NCBI GenBank assembly: GCA_039105265.1
Contig: JAPFFF010000001.1
Location: 9,548,001-9,612,000 of the forward strand
Source of the DNA: Tritrichomonas musculus
Taxonomy: Eukaryota; Parabasalia; Tritrichomonadida; Tritrichomonadidae
Length of the DNA stretch: 64,000 bases
Reading direction: 5' to 3'
The notes under the pieces are model-generated. The model saw nothing but the letters and a program-made list of their open reading frames with translations. It ran no database searches and had not been told where the DNA came from. Below are positions 18,735 to 29,040 of this stretch, in pieces. Numbering within the stretch: position 1 is the stretch's first letter; each line of letters begins with the position of its first letter. The translations under genes and the position numbers were made by a program.

Positions 18735-21046
18735 TTCTGGTATCAATTATATCCTGAAAACTAGAACAGAAAAAATTTCGAACACTTCTGAATATTTCTC
18801 AAAAAAATGGAAAAACTTGTGAAAAATAATCACAAAATATTGAATCTCTAAGTGAATCAACAATTTCGGATTTGATATTTTTTTCAAAGAGAAATTTAAT
18901 GATTTCTTGTAGATGACTTTGAAACCTTTCTTTCACTGGTTGAGTAAAGTATAATATCAAAATTAAAATGAATTTTGAGGTCTTTTTATCAAGTTTTGAT
19001 GGATTAAGATCTTGACACTTGTCTTTCATTAAAGAAATAATGCTTGTAGCATATTTTTCATTTGACAAATATACAGTTTTAAATAAAGTTATTTGTTTCA
19101 AAAACTTTTCAGTGAAAAATGAAGATAAAGGCTTTGCTTTGTATTCAATAGAGAAGTTATTTAAATCAATCTGGTTAACATTAAATGGATGATTATTTAA
19201 ATTTTGATTATTGATTTCAAAATTCATTAACACTTCTTTGTTCAATTGTTTTAAATAACAAACTTGGCTTGTTAGTTGCGCCATTAAAAATTAAGTTGCA
19301 AAAGAATTGAATGACAGTTTTATAATCCTTATAATTTGTAAATTTAAATAGATTTAATAATAAGCATAAATCATCCAAATGACTTACATCAAGTGTCATA
19401 TTATCAAATATTTGTGATTTAATTTGAATGATTGATAAAATAAAATCTGAACTCAAAACTTTCGAATCTTGTTCTAAAATTTTATTGATTAAATCAATAA
19501 ATTTTTTTTCATATGACTTTAAAACATTATCTTTATCTAACGCTTTACTTGAAAGCACACACAAAATATTTTCTGCATAATGAGTTAGATTCTCTTTTCT
19601 TTTAAAAAATTGATTTAATTCATTTAAAATGTTTGTCGACATATAATCCGAAATGTAATTGTTTTCTGCAATCATTTCAATAAAATTAACGAAACATGAA
19701 GTTGCAATTTCATAATATTTTTCTTTATCTGTGAATTTTGAATCAATTTGACTTATGTGATTTAAAAGAGACAAAAGAGTTGAAATACTTTGATTGTCCT
19801 GCTTCTTAGCAATCATTATATTTGATGATATCCAAGAATAAAAAATAAATAACGAACAAATTTGAAATGAATTTTCATCTTCAAAAAAAATTTTGTTATT
19901 TGAAATTTTGTTCAAATAATCATCCTTTATCTCGACCAAATAAAAGTTTACGTCTGCATTTTGATGAAATACAAATTGAATGTTTTTTGAAATGTCATTT
20001 ATTTGTGTTTCATCTGGTAAAAGAGTTGAAATTTCTACTAAAAAATTATTTGTTGGCTTTTCAATTTGATTCGTTTTTAATAAAAAAATTTGTTGACAAA
20101 TTTCAAGAGTTTTTGACCATCTAATTTTATTCTCTTCTTGAAATTGTTTTTTAACTGATTCTAAAATTGATTCGACATATTGAAAAAATTCGTCTTTATC
20201 TACATTTTCTAGGCAATATTTGTTTCCATCATCATCTTCATCATCGTTCAGAATGAGAGGATTAATATCGTCGAATTTTATATAAGATTCAAAACGTTTT
20301 GGTTCTAATATTAATTTTTTAAAAATTTCACGAAAAGTTGGTCGTTTATCGAGTTGTTCTGAGGTGCATAACTCGGCCATTTTTGAAAGTGACTCATTTA
20401 AATGAAAATTTTTTTGTAAAATTTTTCCAAATGAAAAAACGTCGACTTTTATATCATAATCTTGTGATGAAACTTCACTTGCTCTGTATCCATCTGTTCC
20501 GCATATAACTGACTGGTCATTTGGCCTATATGGGTTAAAAAATTTAGAGTATCCGAAATCAATAATATGAGGATGAAAGTCTTTGTCAATAAGTATATTT
20601 CCTGGTTTCAAATCTCGGTGAATAATGTTATGTTCATGAAGTACCATCATTCCGCAGGCAACGCCAGTAAGAATAATCTGAGTCGTAGTATTAGTAATTG
20701 GACTTTTTTGTTTAAGAAATTAATAAAGCGACCCATTTTCCATGTAATCCATAAATATTGACCTATTCTTGGATCCAAAAATATCGATTTCTGAGTATCC
20801 TTGAAATTGGATAAAAATGGTTGGATTTTGAACTTTAGCCAAAATATTCATTTCATTGAATAATAATTTTTCTTTGTTACGATTTTTGACTGGAATTGTT
20901 TTTATAATGAATCTCTCGCCACTAGTTTTATCTGCAATAAGATATATGTTACTATTATCATTTTTTTGAATTGTTTCTTTCATTTCATAGTTTTTAGGGT
21001 CTTTCAGATACTTTTTAGAGATTTCTTCTAGTAGTTTTTTATACAT
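18735..21046 (-). pseudogene. broken protein kinase gene with helical C-terminal region
   Basis: Reads from ATG at 21046. The kinase N-lobe has a lysine in RFIIKTIPV and a helix-C Glu in LFNEMNIL. An in-frame TAA at 20720-20722 follows MENGSLY, and the frame then resumes with CGMMVLHEHNIIHRDLKPGN, the DFG loop IIDFGYSKF and an APE-like ASE (GTDGYRASEV). A long helical, armadillo-like C-terminal part follows, but near 19250 the frame changes and continues in another frame to a TGA at 18799-18801. About 21 further open codons reach the foldback element. Catalytic HRD, DFG and Lys are intact, so the gene decayed from an active kinase of the TKL-like type common in trichomonads. Two clear lesions make a functional full-length product unlikely unless the sequence has errors. 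It may once have continued into the BEACH gene. Confidence 0.8.
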
Positions 21047-21311
21047 TCTTAAAAAATTATGTTTCTTCTATGATTTTTAACTTTTTGAATAAACTTACTC
21101 AAAATTTTGTGAAGAGGGGAAAAAAACAACAATATTGGCTATAGCCATTTTCTAAACAAAGAAAAAAGATTATTTCTTTAAAGCAATTATTTTTCCCCAT
21201 TTTAAAAGGTACTTTAAGCAGCTTGAACATTTGGCACATTTGATATAAATGCGAAGTATTCTGGACCTCAACACCTTTCTTTTTGTGAATTTACATAATC
21301 AATAGCGTATT

Positions 21312-21450
21312 CATTTTTATGAAACGAATTCATTCATACTTCAATTGAAAATTATTTCTAAATTTTTATGAAACGAATTCATTCATACTTCAATTGCATA
21401 TTATTTTCAAATTTTTATAGAGAATTCATTCATTCTTCAATTTTCATTAA
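21312..21450. repeat. three tandem ~50-bp repeats
   Basis: Copies begin ATTTTTATGAAACGAATTC at 21312 and 21362, and ATTTTTATAGAGAATTC at 21411. Each contains ATTCATTC followed by a TTCAATT motif. The third copy is shorter and more diverged. The array sits beyond the 3' end of the coiled-coil gene and upstream of the kinase remnant. Confidence 0.85.
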
Positions 21451-21529
21451 TCTATCAATAAATATTTAGTACATGAAATGAATGAAATCATTCATTGATA
21501 AAATAAAATAAAATAATAATAATAATCTA

Positions 21530-24487
21530 TTATTTACCTAACATTTGTGTATTCGAAAGCAACAACTGAGCTACGCAGTCAACAATTGACTGCTGAGGCC
21601 CAATTTGCAATAAAACTCGAAGTTTGTTTTCGCATGAAACGAGATCTGCCAATCTGTTTTTTATCGCCTTAACAAAAATGGCAAAATTGGCTTCATTCAT
21701 TTCCGAGTTTGCGTCAAACAAAGAGCAAAAGTGAAGTGCGACGAGACTCATTACTTCCCTTTTTGCCTTATTTACAAGTGACTCTTTTTCGGCGATTTTT
21801 TCGCTAAAATCGTTCTTCAGAGCAAGAATTTCAGACTTATGTTGTGAATCTATGACAATTTTATCACGTTCAGCCTCTTTCATAACTGTTTCAAATTTCA
21901 ATTCAGCTTTTTGAAGGCGAATTGAAAGGTCAGAAATTTGACTTTTTAAATTTTCATTCAAATTTTCATAATTTTCAATTTGATTCTTAAGTTTTTCATT
22001 CAGTTCAGTCAAATCATTGATTTGCAATTTGAATTTTTCTGATTCTTGTCCTAATTTCTGATCAAAAATGTTCCTTTCATTCAAAATTTTTTGATTGTAT
22101 ATTTTATCATTTTCTTCTTTATAAGAAGCAATTTGCTTGATTTGTTCAATTAATGAATTTTGCTTCTTCTTTAAAATTAGAATGGTGTTTGTAGCTTTTT
22201 GTAATTCCTTCTTGAGATTTTCAATGTTTTCATTCAATTTAGCATTTGTTGAATTTTGACTGTTTATTTGGTCATGTAATAAAGAATTCTGTTTTTCATA
22301 TTCATTCACTTTTGCATTGAAAATAACTTGATTTTCTCGGGTTTTATGTTCATATGATTCTTGATTTTGTTCAATAATGTGATTGGCTTCGATTAGTTTT
22401 TCATTCAATAATTCATTATCGTTTGCCATATTATTAAATAAATTTTTTTGTTTTTCAATTTCTTTGTTTAAGTCAGAAATCCGTTTTGTAAAGTCAATTT
22501 TAAGATTTTCAAATCGCTTCGTTAATATTGATATATTTTTCACATGATCATTATTTAAAATTTCTAAGTTGCTAATATTATCTGACATTTCTTTGATAAC
22601 TTTCATCGCTTCTTCAACAGAATCTACTTGAAGATACAGTAAAATATCAAGAATTTTCTTTTCAAGAATATCTTTTTCGATCTTCAAAGATTTTGAATTT
22701 TTCCTAATTTCGTTATTAGTATCTTTCATTTTTTGCTGTATTTCTTTGTTATCAAGGAAATCTTCAAAATTGGAATTAATTTCTGGAAAAGTCAATTTAA
22801 GATGATTTGAAAAATCCAAAATTTTGGATTGCTCTGTAATTTCATCATCTTGCTTCTGATTCAATTCTTTTTCACATCTTTCGCATTTTGAAATATAAAA
22901 TTTGCATATAATTGACAAAACTTGGCGAATTTTGGCTGGAAATTTTAATGTCTGATTGTTTGCTACTTGTTCGACAATATCGATTAATTCTTCCGGCATT
23001 TCTGGAACTGACCAAACTGATAATGGTAATATTGTGTCACATTCGCATGGTTCTTTCGATTTATAAAGTTTTTCTTGTGATGTTTTTGCAGTTTCTTCAA
23101 GTATTTGGCATTTTTTCTCTATTTGTTTTATTGAGATTTGTAGTTTTGAAGATCTTTCTGTTTCTTCTTGAAGCATTTGTGAAGTTTTGTTGAGTTGATC
23201 TTTTTGAGATTCAATCTCATCATTTTGTAATTGTGATGATCGTTGCAATGCCGTTATGGTTAACTTCAATTTTTGATTTTCTGCGTTTTTCTCATTTACA
23301 GAAGATTGAAGCTTTTTTGTGAGTGATTGGAGGTCATTTGAAGATTTTGAAAATTGACTTAGCTTTGTTTGCATTTCATTATTTTTTTGTGATAATACAT
23401 CATTTTCTTGAACAAGTTTGTCATTGTCTTCTTGTAATGATGAATTCGATGATTTGACTTTATTTAATTGTTTCATCAGAATTTTGTTTTGTTGCTCTAA
23501 ATAATGGACTTTTGATAAAAGAGGAGAAATCTGCTTTTTAAATAAATCATTTGATTGTTCACTTGAATTTAACTGGGAAGTCAAGTCTCTAATTTTATCA
23601 TTAAATTGTATTGATTGGTTGATTATTTTTGATTCTTGCTCATTTTTTTCACATTGAATCTGAATTCTTAATTTTGAATTTTCCTCTGTTAGTCGAAGAG
23701 AATTTGACTTAAAATTTTCGCTTTCTTTAATTAATCGATCATTTTTATTTTGAAGTTCTTTATTTAAGGCTGATATTTCATTTAATTGTTGAGTATAAAA
23801 GGCTTCGCATTGATCTCGAATTTCAGCTTCAACTTTGGCACGATCATATATTTCTTGCTGGATTTTCTGGTTGCTAGCACGTGGTTTAGCTTTCTTCTTC
23901 TTCTTCTTAACTATGACAGGCTCTGTTATAATCTGTGGTTCTATTTCCGGAAGTTGAGGAGGAATCAAAAGAAGGCGTACTAAATCGTCATTGTTATCAA
24001 TTATTTGATTGAAATGTTGAGTAGCTGCTTTAAAAATTGATTCAAATTCGATGTTATTTTGTTCAATAGTTTTATTTTTAAACTTAATCTCTTCTTCTAA
24101 ATTTTGAATTTTAATTTGAATTTTAGAGAGTTGTGAAGAATTTTTTCTTTTTTCATCTTCTAATTTATTTTTTAATAAATTAATTTCATTTAAACTATTT
24201 AGATTGCAATTTTGTTTTTCTGTAGAAATTGTATCATTTAATTTTTCAATTCTACAAAGGGCAATGTTTAATCTTCGTTGAAGATCTTCTTTTTCATTTC
24301 CAATGGTGTGCACCTGGTTTTGTAGCTCAGAATTTTTTTGAGATAACGAATCAAAAGAATTGGAAACTTCGACAGCAGAACGAAATTGTTTTTGTAATGT
24401 TTGAAGATCTTGTAATAATTGAGAATTTTTTTGAGATAATATTGTGTTTTCTTGTTGTAAAGAAGCTAAATTTAATTGCTCATTCAT
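21530..24487 (-). CDS. long coiled-coil protein
   Basis: 985 residues from ATG at 24487. Almost the whole chain has heptad-like Leu/Ile spacing with Gln, Asn, Glu and Lys, typical of golgins, SMC-like rods or centrosomal coiled coils. The coil is broken near residue 200 by a short Pro/Lys segment (VVKKKKKKAKPR) and near residue 485-545 by a non-coil module with CECD, WSVPEMPEELIDIV and CERCE cysteines, which could be a small folded or metal-binding unit. The last 90 residues look helical but less coiled. No specific family can be named; a structural or tethering role is inferred. The upstream sequence contains TTAACGTACAA just before the ATG, and a related AACGTAC occurs near the PPP phosphatase gene start. 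Confidence 0.85.
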   Translation of the reverse strand: MNEQLNLASLQQENTILSQKNSQLLQDLQTLQKQFRSAVEVSNSFDSLSQKNSELQNQVHTIGNEKEDLQRRLNIALCRIEKLNDTISTEKQNCNLNSLNEINLLKNKLEDEKRKNSSQLSKIQIKIQNLEEEIKFKNKTIEQNNIEFESIFKAATQHFNQIIDNNDDLVRLLLIPPQLPEIEPQIITEPVIVKKKKKKAKPRASNQKIQQEIYDRAKVEAEIRDQCEAFYTQQLNEISALNKELQNKNDRLIKESENFKSNSLRLTEENSKLRIQIQCEKNEQESKIINQSIQFNDKIRDLTSQLNSSEQSNDLFKKQISPLLSKVHYLEQQNKILMKQLNKVKSSNSSLQEDNDKLVQENDVLSQKNNEMQTKLSQFSKSSNDLQSLTKKLQSSVNEKNAENQKLKLTITALQRSSQLQNDEIESQKDQLNKTSQMLQEETERSSKLQISIKQIEKKCQILEETAKTSQEKLYKSKEPCECDTILPLSVWSVPEMPEELIDIVEQVANNQTLKFPAKIRQVLSIICKFYISKCERCEKELNQKQDDEITEQSKILDFSNHLKLTFPEINSNFEDFLDNKEIQQKMKDTNNEIRKNSKSLKIEKDILEKKILDILLYLQVDSVEEAMKVIKEMSDNISNLEILNNDHVKNISILTKRFENLKIDFTKRISDLNKEIEKQKNLFNNMANDNELLNEKLIEANHIIEQNQESYEHKTRENQVIFNAKVNEYEKQNSLLHDQINSQNSTNAKLNENIENLKKELQKATNTILILKKKQNSLIEQIKQIASYKEENDKIYNQKILNERNIFDQKLGQESEKFKLQINDLTELNEKLKNQIENYENLNENLKSQISDLSIRLQKAELKFETVMKEAERDKIVIDSQHKSEILALKNDFSEKIAEKESLVNKAKREVMSLVALHFCSLFDANSEMNEANFAIFVKAIKNRLADLVSCENKLRVLLQIGPQQSIVDCVAQLLLSNTQMLGK

Positions 24488-24887
24488 TTATTGTACGTTA
24501 ATATATTTTGAAAAAGTTGAGATTTGAACCAATTATAACCTTAAATTTTTTGTTTTTTATATTAGATAAATCTTCGAAAAAAATCATTATATGAAAAAAA
24601 TAATTTATTTCTATTTTTTATTTATATATGTTAAACAGCATTTTAATTAAATATAAAAAAATATTTTATAATTGTCAATATAATGTTAAATATTAGAAAA
24701 ATAAAAAGTATGATGTTTTTGTAAATATAAAAAAGTTTCATTTTTAAATTTTTCAAAAGATTAAATATAGAGATATTTTATTATTCACTTTTGCCCAGAA
24801 AAAGTCGAACTTTTCCAAGGGAAAATAATATTATTTTCAATGTTTATAAAATATCGATTATCATTCGTTGGCTTAATAAGTTTGTGT
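24488..24887. other. AT-rich spacer upstream of the coiled-coil gene
   Basis: No convincing gene. It holds the promoter of the minus-strand coiled-coil gene and the left flank of the hairpin repeat. Confidence 0.4.
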
Positions 24888-25232
24888 AGTAATATATTTG
24901 ATATATGATATGGATCAACTAAAGTATAGTAAATCTTTTCTGAAGAACCTTCAAAAAGTGGAAAAAACAAATCTTTTTATATTTTTACATAATTTTTACC
25001 GAGACTACATACCGCCTAGCGGGGCGTCGAGTGAGGCTGAGCGAAGCGAAGCCGAGTCGAGACCCCGCGGCTGGCGGTAAGAATCGGTAAAAATTATGTA
25101 ACATATAAAGATTATTTTTTTATTATTTTTATTTGATTATTTTTTCTGAATGATTTCCACTTTTTGAAAATTCTTCAGAAAAGACTAACTATATTTGAGT
25201 TGATCGTATGATATAAAGCATATTGTAATATT
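24888..25232. repeat. imperfect inverted repeat around a GC-rich hairpin
   Basis: The left arm (about 24888-25002) and right arm (about 25084-25232) are imperfect inverted copies. Shared segments include TCTTTTCTGAAGAA, TCAAAAAGTGGAAA and a perfect inner stem of 16 bp (24987-25002 with 25084-25099). The right arm carries a roughly 30-bp AT-rich insertion. The centre is strikingly GC-rich. No coding sequence is plausible. It could be a small non-autonomous element, a replication or transcription structure, or a virus-like palindrome remnant. Confidence 0.8.
25003..25083. other. CpG-rich nested hairpin core
   Basis: By hand count 49 of 68 bases (25011-25078) are G or C, in surroundings near 25 percent GC. 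Nested pairings are TACCGCC (25010-25016) with GGCGGTA (25073-25079) and GCGGGG (25019-25024) with CCCCGC (25063-25068). The loop carries GAGCGAAGCGAAGCCGAG, a purine-biased repeat of GCGAA. The composition is unlike anything else in the window. Confidence 0.85.
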
Positions 25233-25779
25233 GCTTGTTTTTATGTTTAACATGTGATTTCCCAAATTATTTTAAAAAAATTTTGCGATCAAAATTTGCT
25301 TTTCAATTCTTTTCAAATTATTTGATTCTTTATATAGAAATAATCTTTGATAATGAACTATATGAATATTAGCCCAAATATTTATATTTCTTCTTTTTTA
25401 TGAGCTAATTATTTTCAAAGCAAAACAAAATTACTTTTCTCAATATTAAATAAAAATCATTGAAATGAAGCATTTTATATGAGAACTATAAAAAAAAATT
25501 GCAACATATTTTTACAATATATCAATAACATTTCATTTTGAATTCTATCTAAAAAAAAATTACAATTCGTCTCTCAAAAAAAATGATCGTGTTTATAATC
25601 ATTTCAGTAAGTTTATAAATCTTTTCAATAATTTGAAAATATATATAGAATATTTGTTCCGATCATATTCAAATGATTAATGATTTCAATTAAAAATCAA
25701 TTAAGTTTAATTTAATACTGAATATTGAAAAGAAAATTAATTCAAATAAAAATTTCATATCACAGCATTATTTTTTTGA
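25233..25779. other. AT-rich upstream region of the Myb gene
   Basis: No gene. It contains A runs near 25490 and 25550. Confidence 0.45.
25755..25759 (+). promoter_or_regulatory. possible initiator (TCATA) of the Myb gene
   Basis: TCATA fits the trichomonad Inr consensus TCAYW and lies 20 nt before ATG 25780, within the usual short-leader range. The motif is short, so the support is positional only. Confidence 0.3.
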
Positions 25780-26415
25780 ATGACAGAAACAAGTAATTGT
25801 GTTATTCTGCCAAGCATTGATTGTCTTCCTCTAACTCAGCTATATATCAATTTCTTCCAAGAACAAGAAGAAAAAGCAAAAAAAATTTTTAGTAATTTTG
25901 ATATAGGAAATCACAATCCGAAAAATACTGCAATAACTCATTCTGAACAGCAACAAATATATCCATCTTTTAATGTTAACAGTATGTGTCAAAATAATAT
26001 TCTGCAATCCGCACCCCAGAACGTCATTAATAATCTGAATCAAGACCAGAATATTACCTCACAGCCAAAAGTTTCGAAGCTTAAAGGATCATGGTCACTA
26101 GAAGAAGACCAAAAGTTGAGAGAAGCAGTGGCAAATTGTGATCCAATAATATGGGATGTTATTGCAGAAAAAGTTCCGGGTCGTTCTGCTATTCAATGCA
26201 AAGAAAGATGGTTATATAGACTTCATCCAGAAGTTAAAAAAACGCGTTTTGAAAAATGGGAAGATGATTTAATTATAAGTGAGAGAAACAGAGTTGGCAA
26301 TCATTGGACCCTTATTTCAAATAAACTCCCTGGGAGAACTTCTTGTGCGGTAAAAAATAGATGGTATTCTGTCCTCATAAACAAAGTTAGACAAAACGAT
26401 TCAATCGTTTATTGA
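25780..26415 (+). CDS. two-repeat Myb DNA-binding protein
   Basis: 211 residues. The N-terminal 100 residues are low-complexity and Gln/Asn-rich. The first Myb repeat starts at about residue 101 (KGSWSLEEDQ) with tryptophans in SWSL, IIWDVIAEKVPGR and CKERW. The second repeat follows directly (FEKWEDDLI, HWTLISNKLPGRT, KNRWYSVL). This is an R2R3 arrangement that ends almost at the C-terminus. Trichomonads have many such small Myb factors, and several control iron-responsive and core promoters through AAC(C/G)-type sites, including motifs like the AACGAT seen here before two genes. A regulatory link to those genes is only a possibility. Confidence 0.9.
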   Translation: MTETSNCVILPSIDCLPLTQLYINFFQEQEEKAKKIFSNFDIGNHNPKNTAITHSEQQQIYPSFNVNSMCQNNILQSAPQNVINNLNQDQNITSQPKVSKLKGSWSLEEDQKLREAVANCDPIIWDVIAEKVPGRSAIQCKERWLYRLHPEVKKTRFEKWEDDLIISERNRVGNHWTLISNKLPGRTSCAVKNRWYSVLINKVRQNDSIVY

Positions 26416-26847
26416 ATGTTATTTATATTATTATAAACTGTTTTATCTTCTTCCTTTTTGTATTAGTTTTTTTTCTAATTGAATGCTAATCTTTGTTATA
26501 ATTAATAGATTTTAGGAATTGGCCAAATAATGTAAATGATAAGTTTTTTTAGAAAATCATTTCATTTATTTAGTTGAATCAGTTTTAATCAGCCAATTTG
26601 CATAATAATCATAGTTAGTGAAATCATGAAAAAGAGTTTTACTGATAAAATTGATTTTTATTAAATCTCTTTATATTTAATTATTTCAAATTAATTTAAA
26701 ATTGTTCTATTCATCTAAATTTAGAATAGCACTCTAAAAAATAAAGATCTTTTATTTTTTATGTTTACAGATTGTATTCAATTTTTTCATAAATTTTGAA
26801 TTGTTTGGGATTTGAATATAAAGTGATATCATATGTGCATTTGATTA
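26416..26847. other. AT-rich spacer after the Myb gene
   Basis: Nothing recognisable is present. The TA at 26846-26847 precedes the transposon-like terminus that starts at 26848. Confidence 0.45.
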
Positions 26848-26935
26848 GAGTGTCAAGAAAAAGTGGGGTTCAACAGTAAAAAGTTGGTTTCATATAACTT
26901 TTTGAATTCAATATTAAGTTGATATCAACTTTTTT
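26848..26935 (+). repeat. transposon terminal region with a doubled motif
   Basis: Contains AAAAAGTGGGGTTCAAC then AAAAAGTTGGTTTCA, two near copies about 18 bp apart. The ends of the element at 39646 have the same double layout (AAAAAGTGGACATC, then ATAAAGTGGCCATC). Paired copies suggest transposase binding sites. Confidence 0.65.
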
Positions 26936-27485
26936 GATGATGGTATGAAAGACTTATTAAAAAATCTCTTGAATCTCTAGAATTTGAAAGAGAAAAACTC
27001 AAAAAGTGTTACGGAAAAGTCGTAAAGTTAAAGGGGGTCAAGTTATTCTCTCAATTTTTATAATTTTGAGTAAACAATTAGTATTTATTGATATTTCTTT
27101 CAAACATATTCTTAAATTTTCCTATAATAACCATTGAATTTAGGAAAGTGATATGAACCTACATCATAAATGATTCGGAGTGTATTGGCGATGCTATCAA
27201 ATAATTCAAATAAAATCGATCATCATCTGAAATTTTGAATATATTATATGAAACGTCGCATCTTTATCTTGATGACTGGAAAACCTTCCAAAGAAAATAA
27301 GAAGTAATGAAGGTCACTTCAGGAAATGGTTCAAGAATTTATGAGGGCTTGAAGAAATGCAAGCATTTAAGCTTGCAGTTTTGGAAAATGGATTTATTTT
27401 TGCAACATCATTTATTCAAACAATTAGGTTTTTAGATTGATAAACTTAGAATAAATGTTTTAAAGGTTTTGTATAGTGAAAAATT

Positions 27486-27960
27486 TTGAGAGAAAAAGTT
27501 GTTATTGTACCAATTGATTTTAGATTTGCCGCAGCTCCTAATCCTGTTTGTAAGGTAGAGAAGCATCCCACATGTCTTGCATGTGTTAATCATCGAGGTT
27601 TATTTTATCCTCCTCAAAATGTACTTCAACACTCAATAATAGACTCAGTAATATTTCTGTATTTAGATCCTCAGTCAATTCAATGTGCTCAATAAGAAAT
27701 AGGCTAATTAAACTCATAATCATTTATATATTGGAATATATACTTAATTTTTAGAAGCTTTAAGAAATTTAAGAAAACAACATTCATATTATGGACCAGC
27801 TGTTTTAATCGTACATTTTCTTATTTCTCATTCTTCTGATCAAACGCAACCATTGGATTTGTGTATAAAGTAGTTTCAAAGAGCTCATAGTGGTTTTTCA
27901 ATATTTCAATTAACATACAAAATTTTGAATAATTTGATAAAATTAATAGATATATTATGA
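27486..27960 (+). pseudogene. transposase remnant, C-terminal catalytic part
   Basis: Segments reading CVNHRGLFYPPQNVLQHS and, in another stretch, YYGPAVLIVHFL followed by QTQPLDL resemble the middle and last parts of pogo-like DDE domains, where a QPLDL motif follows the second catalytic Asp region. Stops and frame changes separate the pieces. Confidence 0.6.
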
Positions 27961-28054
27961 GGAGATATTATTAAAAATTCAATAATATGCAGATAAATCG
28001 GCCAAAATTTTTCTTAAAAGTTTTGATCTTAATTCAAAAAGTTTGAAATTCCGG

Positions 28055-28930
28055 ATTAACTTTCATTTTCAATACTGCAAGATGTTCAAGGTTTAAGTGA
28101 TGAGCAAATTAATTTCTGGCAATTTGCATCAAATACAACAATTAACAATATTCCAAAAGGTTCTCCAGCATCATTCAGAGAAATCCAGGAAAAGTTTCAA
28201 AAGGGCAACAAAGTATATGTAATGGTTTGTTACGAACAGCCAAAAAGATTACATTTGAAACCTCATGGTACTTGTTGTGGTGATGATTATTTATCAGAAG
28301 TAGATTGTTTCTATTTAAATGAGTGGACGAAGGAAAATTATGAAGGTTTAAATGCTGTTCGTAGTATTGAGGTTCAACAAAAAGCATTAGAGGTAAAGAT
28401 TCAAAGATGTTATAATGCAATAAAGGAACTTATTCAAATTTCACATACAGAGTTAGCTAACAAGATATTTGAAGAAGTCCAACTTTAATCACTCCCTTCT
28501 AAATCATGGGTTAACGTATAGGCGCACGATTTATATTCAAAATAGAAAAAGTAAAGGAGATAACATTTGATAGAATTAGAGCAACGAATCCCAATGTTAT
28601 TTACAATTGGTTAGTATTGTATAAAAAAGGGTTCAAAAGAGATCACTGTTTGATTTATAACGCAGACGAAACTTTCCTCAATTTCAAAAGAGACTACATA
28701 GCAATTGCATGCGGGATGGCCAAACCTGTTTCTCCTGAAGATAAAGACAGCCATATGACTAGTATAGTTTGCTTTTTTGCTAGTGGTGATACAATTAAAC
28801 CAATGATTATTCTACCTGGCATTAAAAATGTTCCAAAAAACTTGGTTGAATTCGATGATCAAGTAGCCTTTTGATGTAGGAATGGCCGGTTGGCTCAAAA
28901 TGAACTTCAGGAAATGCTCCTTTAACCATT
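28055..28930 (+). pseudogene. transposase remnant, N-terminal and first DDE motif
   Basis: An open stretch at 28222-28488 has helix-turn-helix character (SEVDCFYLNEWTKENYEG). After a degenerate SLPSKSWVN segment, the stretch 28617-28874 reads CLIYNADETFLNFKRDY and MTSIVCFFASGDTIKPMIIL. In pogo/Tigger and CENP-B-like transposases the Asp in the NADET-type motif is the first catalytic residue. Several stops and frame changes make it clearly inactive. Confidence 0.72.
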
Positions 28931-29040
28931 CTTGATATACCTGTAGCTGCCAAAAAAAGGCTTTGGTACGTTGCTTCCTTTATTGAAGCCCCCATAAAGA
29001 TGTCACTCCGAATACTTCCAAAAAGAGTTTTTTGGAATGA

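Larger units (their letters stand above)
26848..28930 (+). mobile_element. decayed DDE DNA transposon remnant (pogo/Tigger-like)
   Basis: A terminus at 26848 begins GAGTGTCAAGAAAAAGTGG after a TA dinucleotide and matches the ends of the element at 39646-40700. Downstream are scattered pieces of a DDE transposase in disrupted frames. The order is odd: the C-terminal half of a transposase (27486-27960) comes before an N-terminal and early catalytic part (28222-28930), so at least two copies or a rearrangement are present. The matching far terminus was not found. TA target choice and the YNADET-type first catalytic motif favour a pogo-like family. Confidence 0.7.

Noticed and set aside
11937-21046. 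Stop-codon readthrough or an altered genetic code explaining in-frame stops in the kinase and BEACH genes
   Set aside because: All other genes in the window use TAA, TAG and TGA as normal stops at gene ends, and the same two genes also have frame changes and a missing domain.
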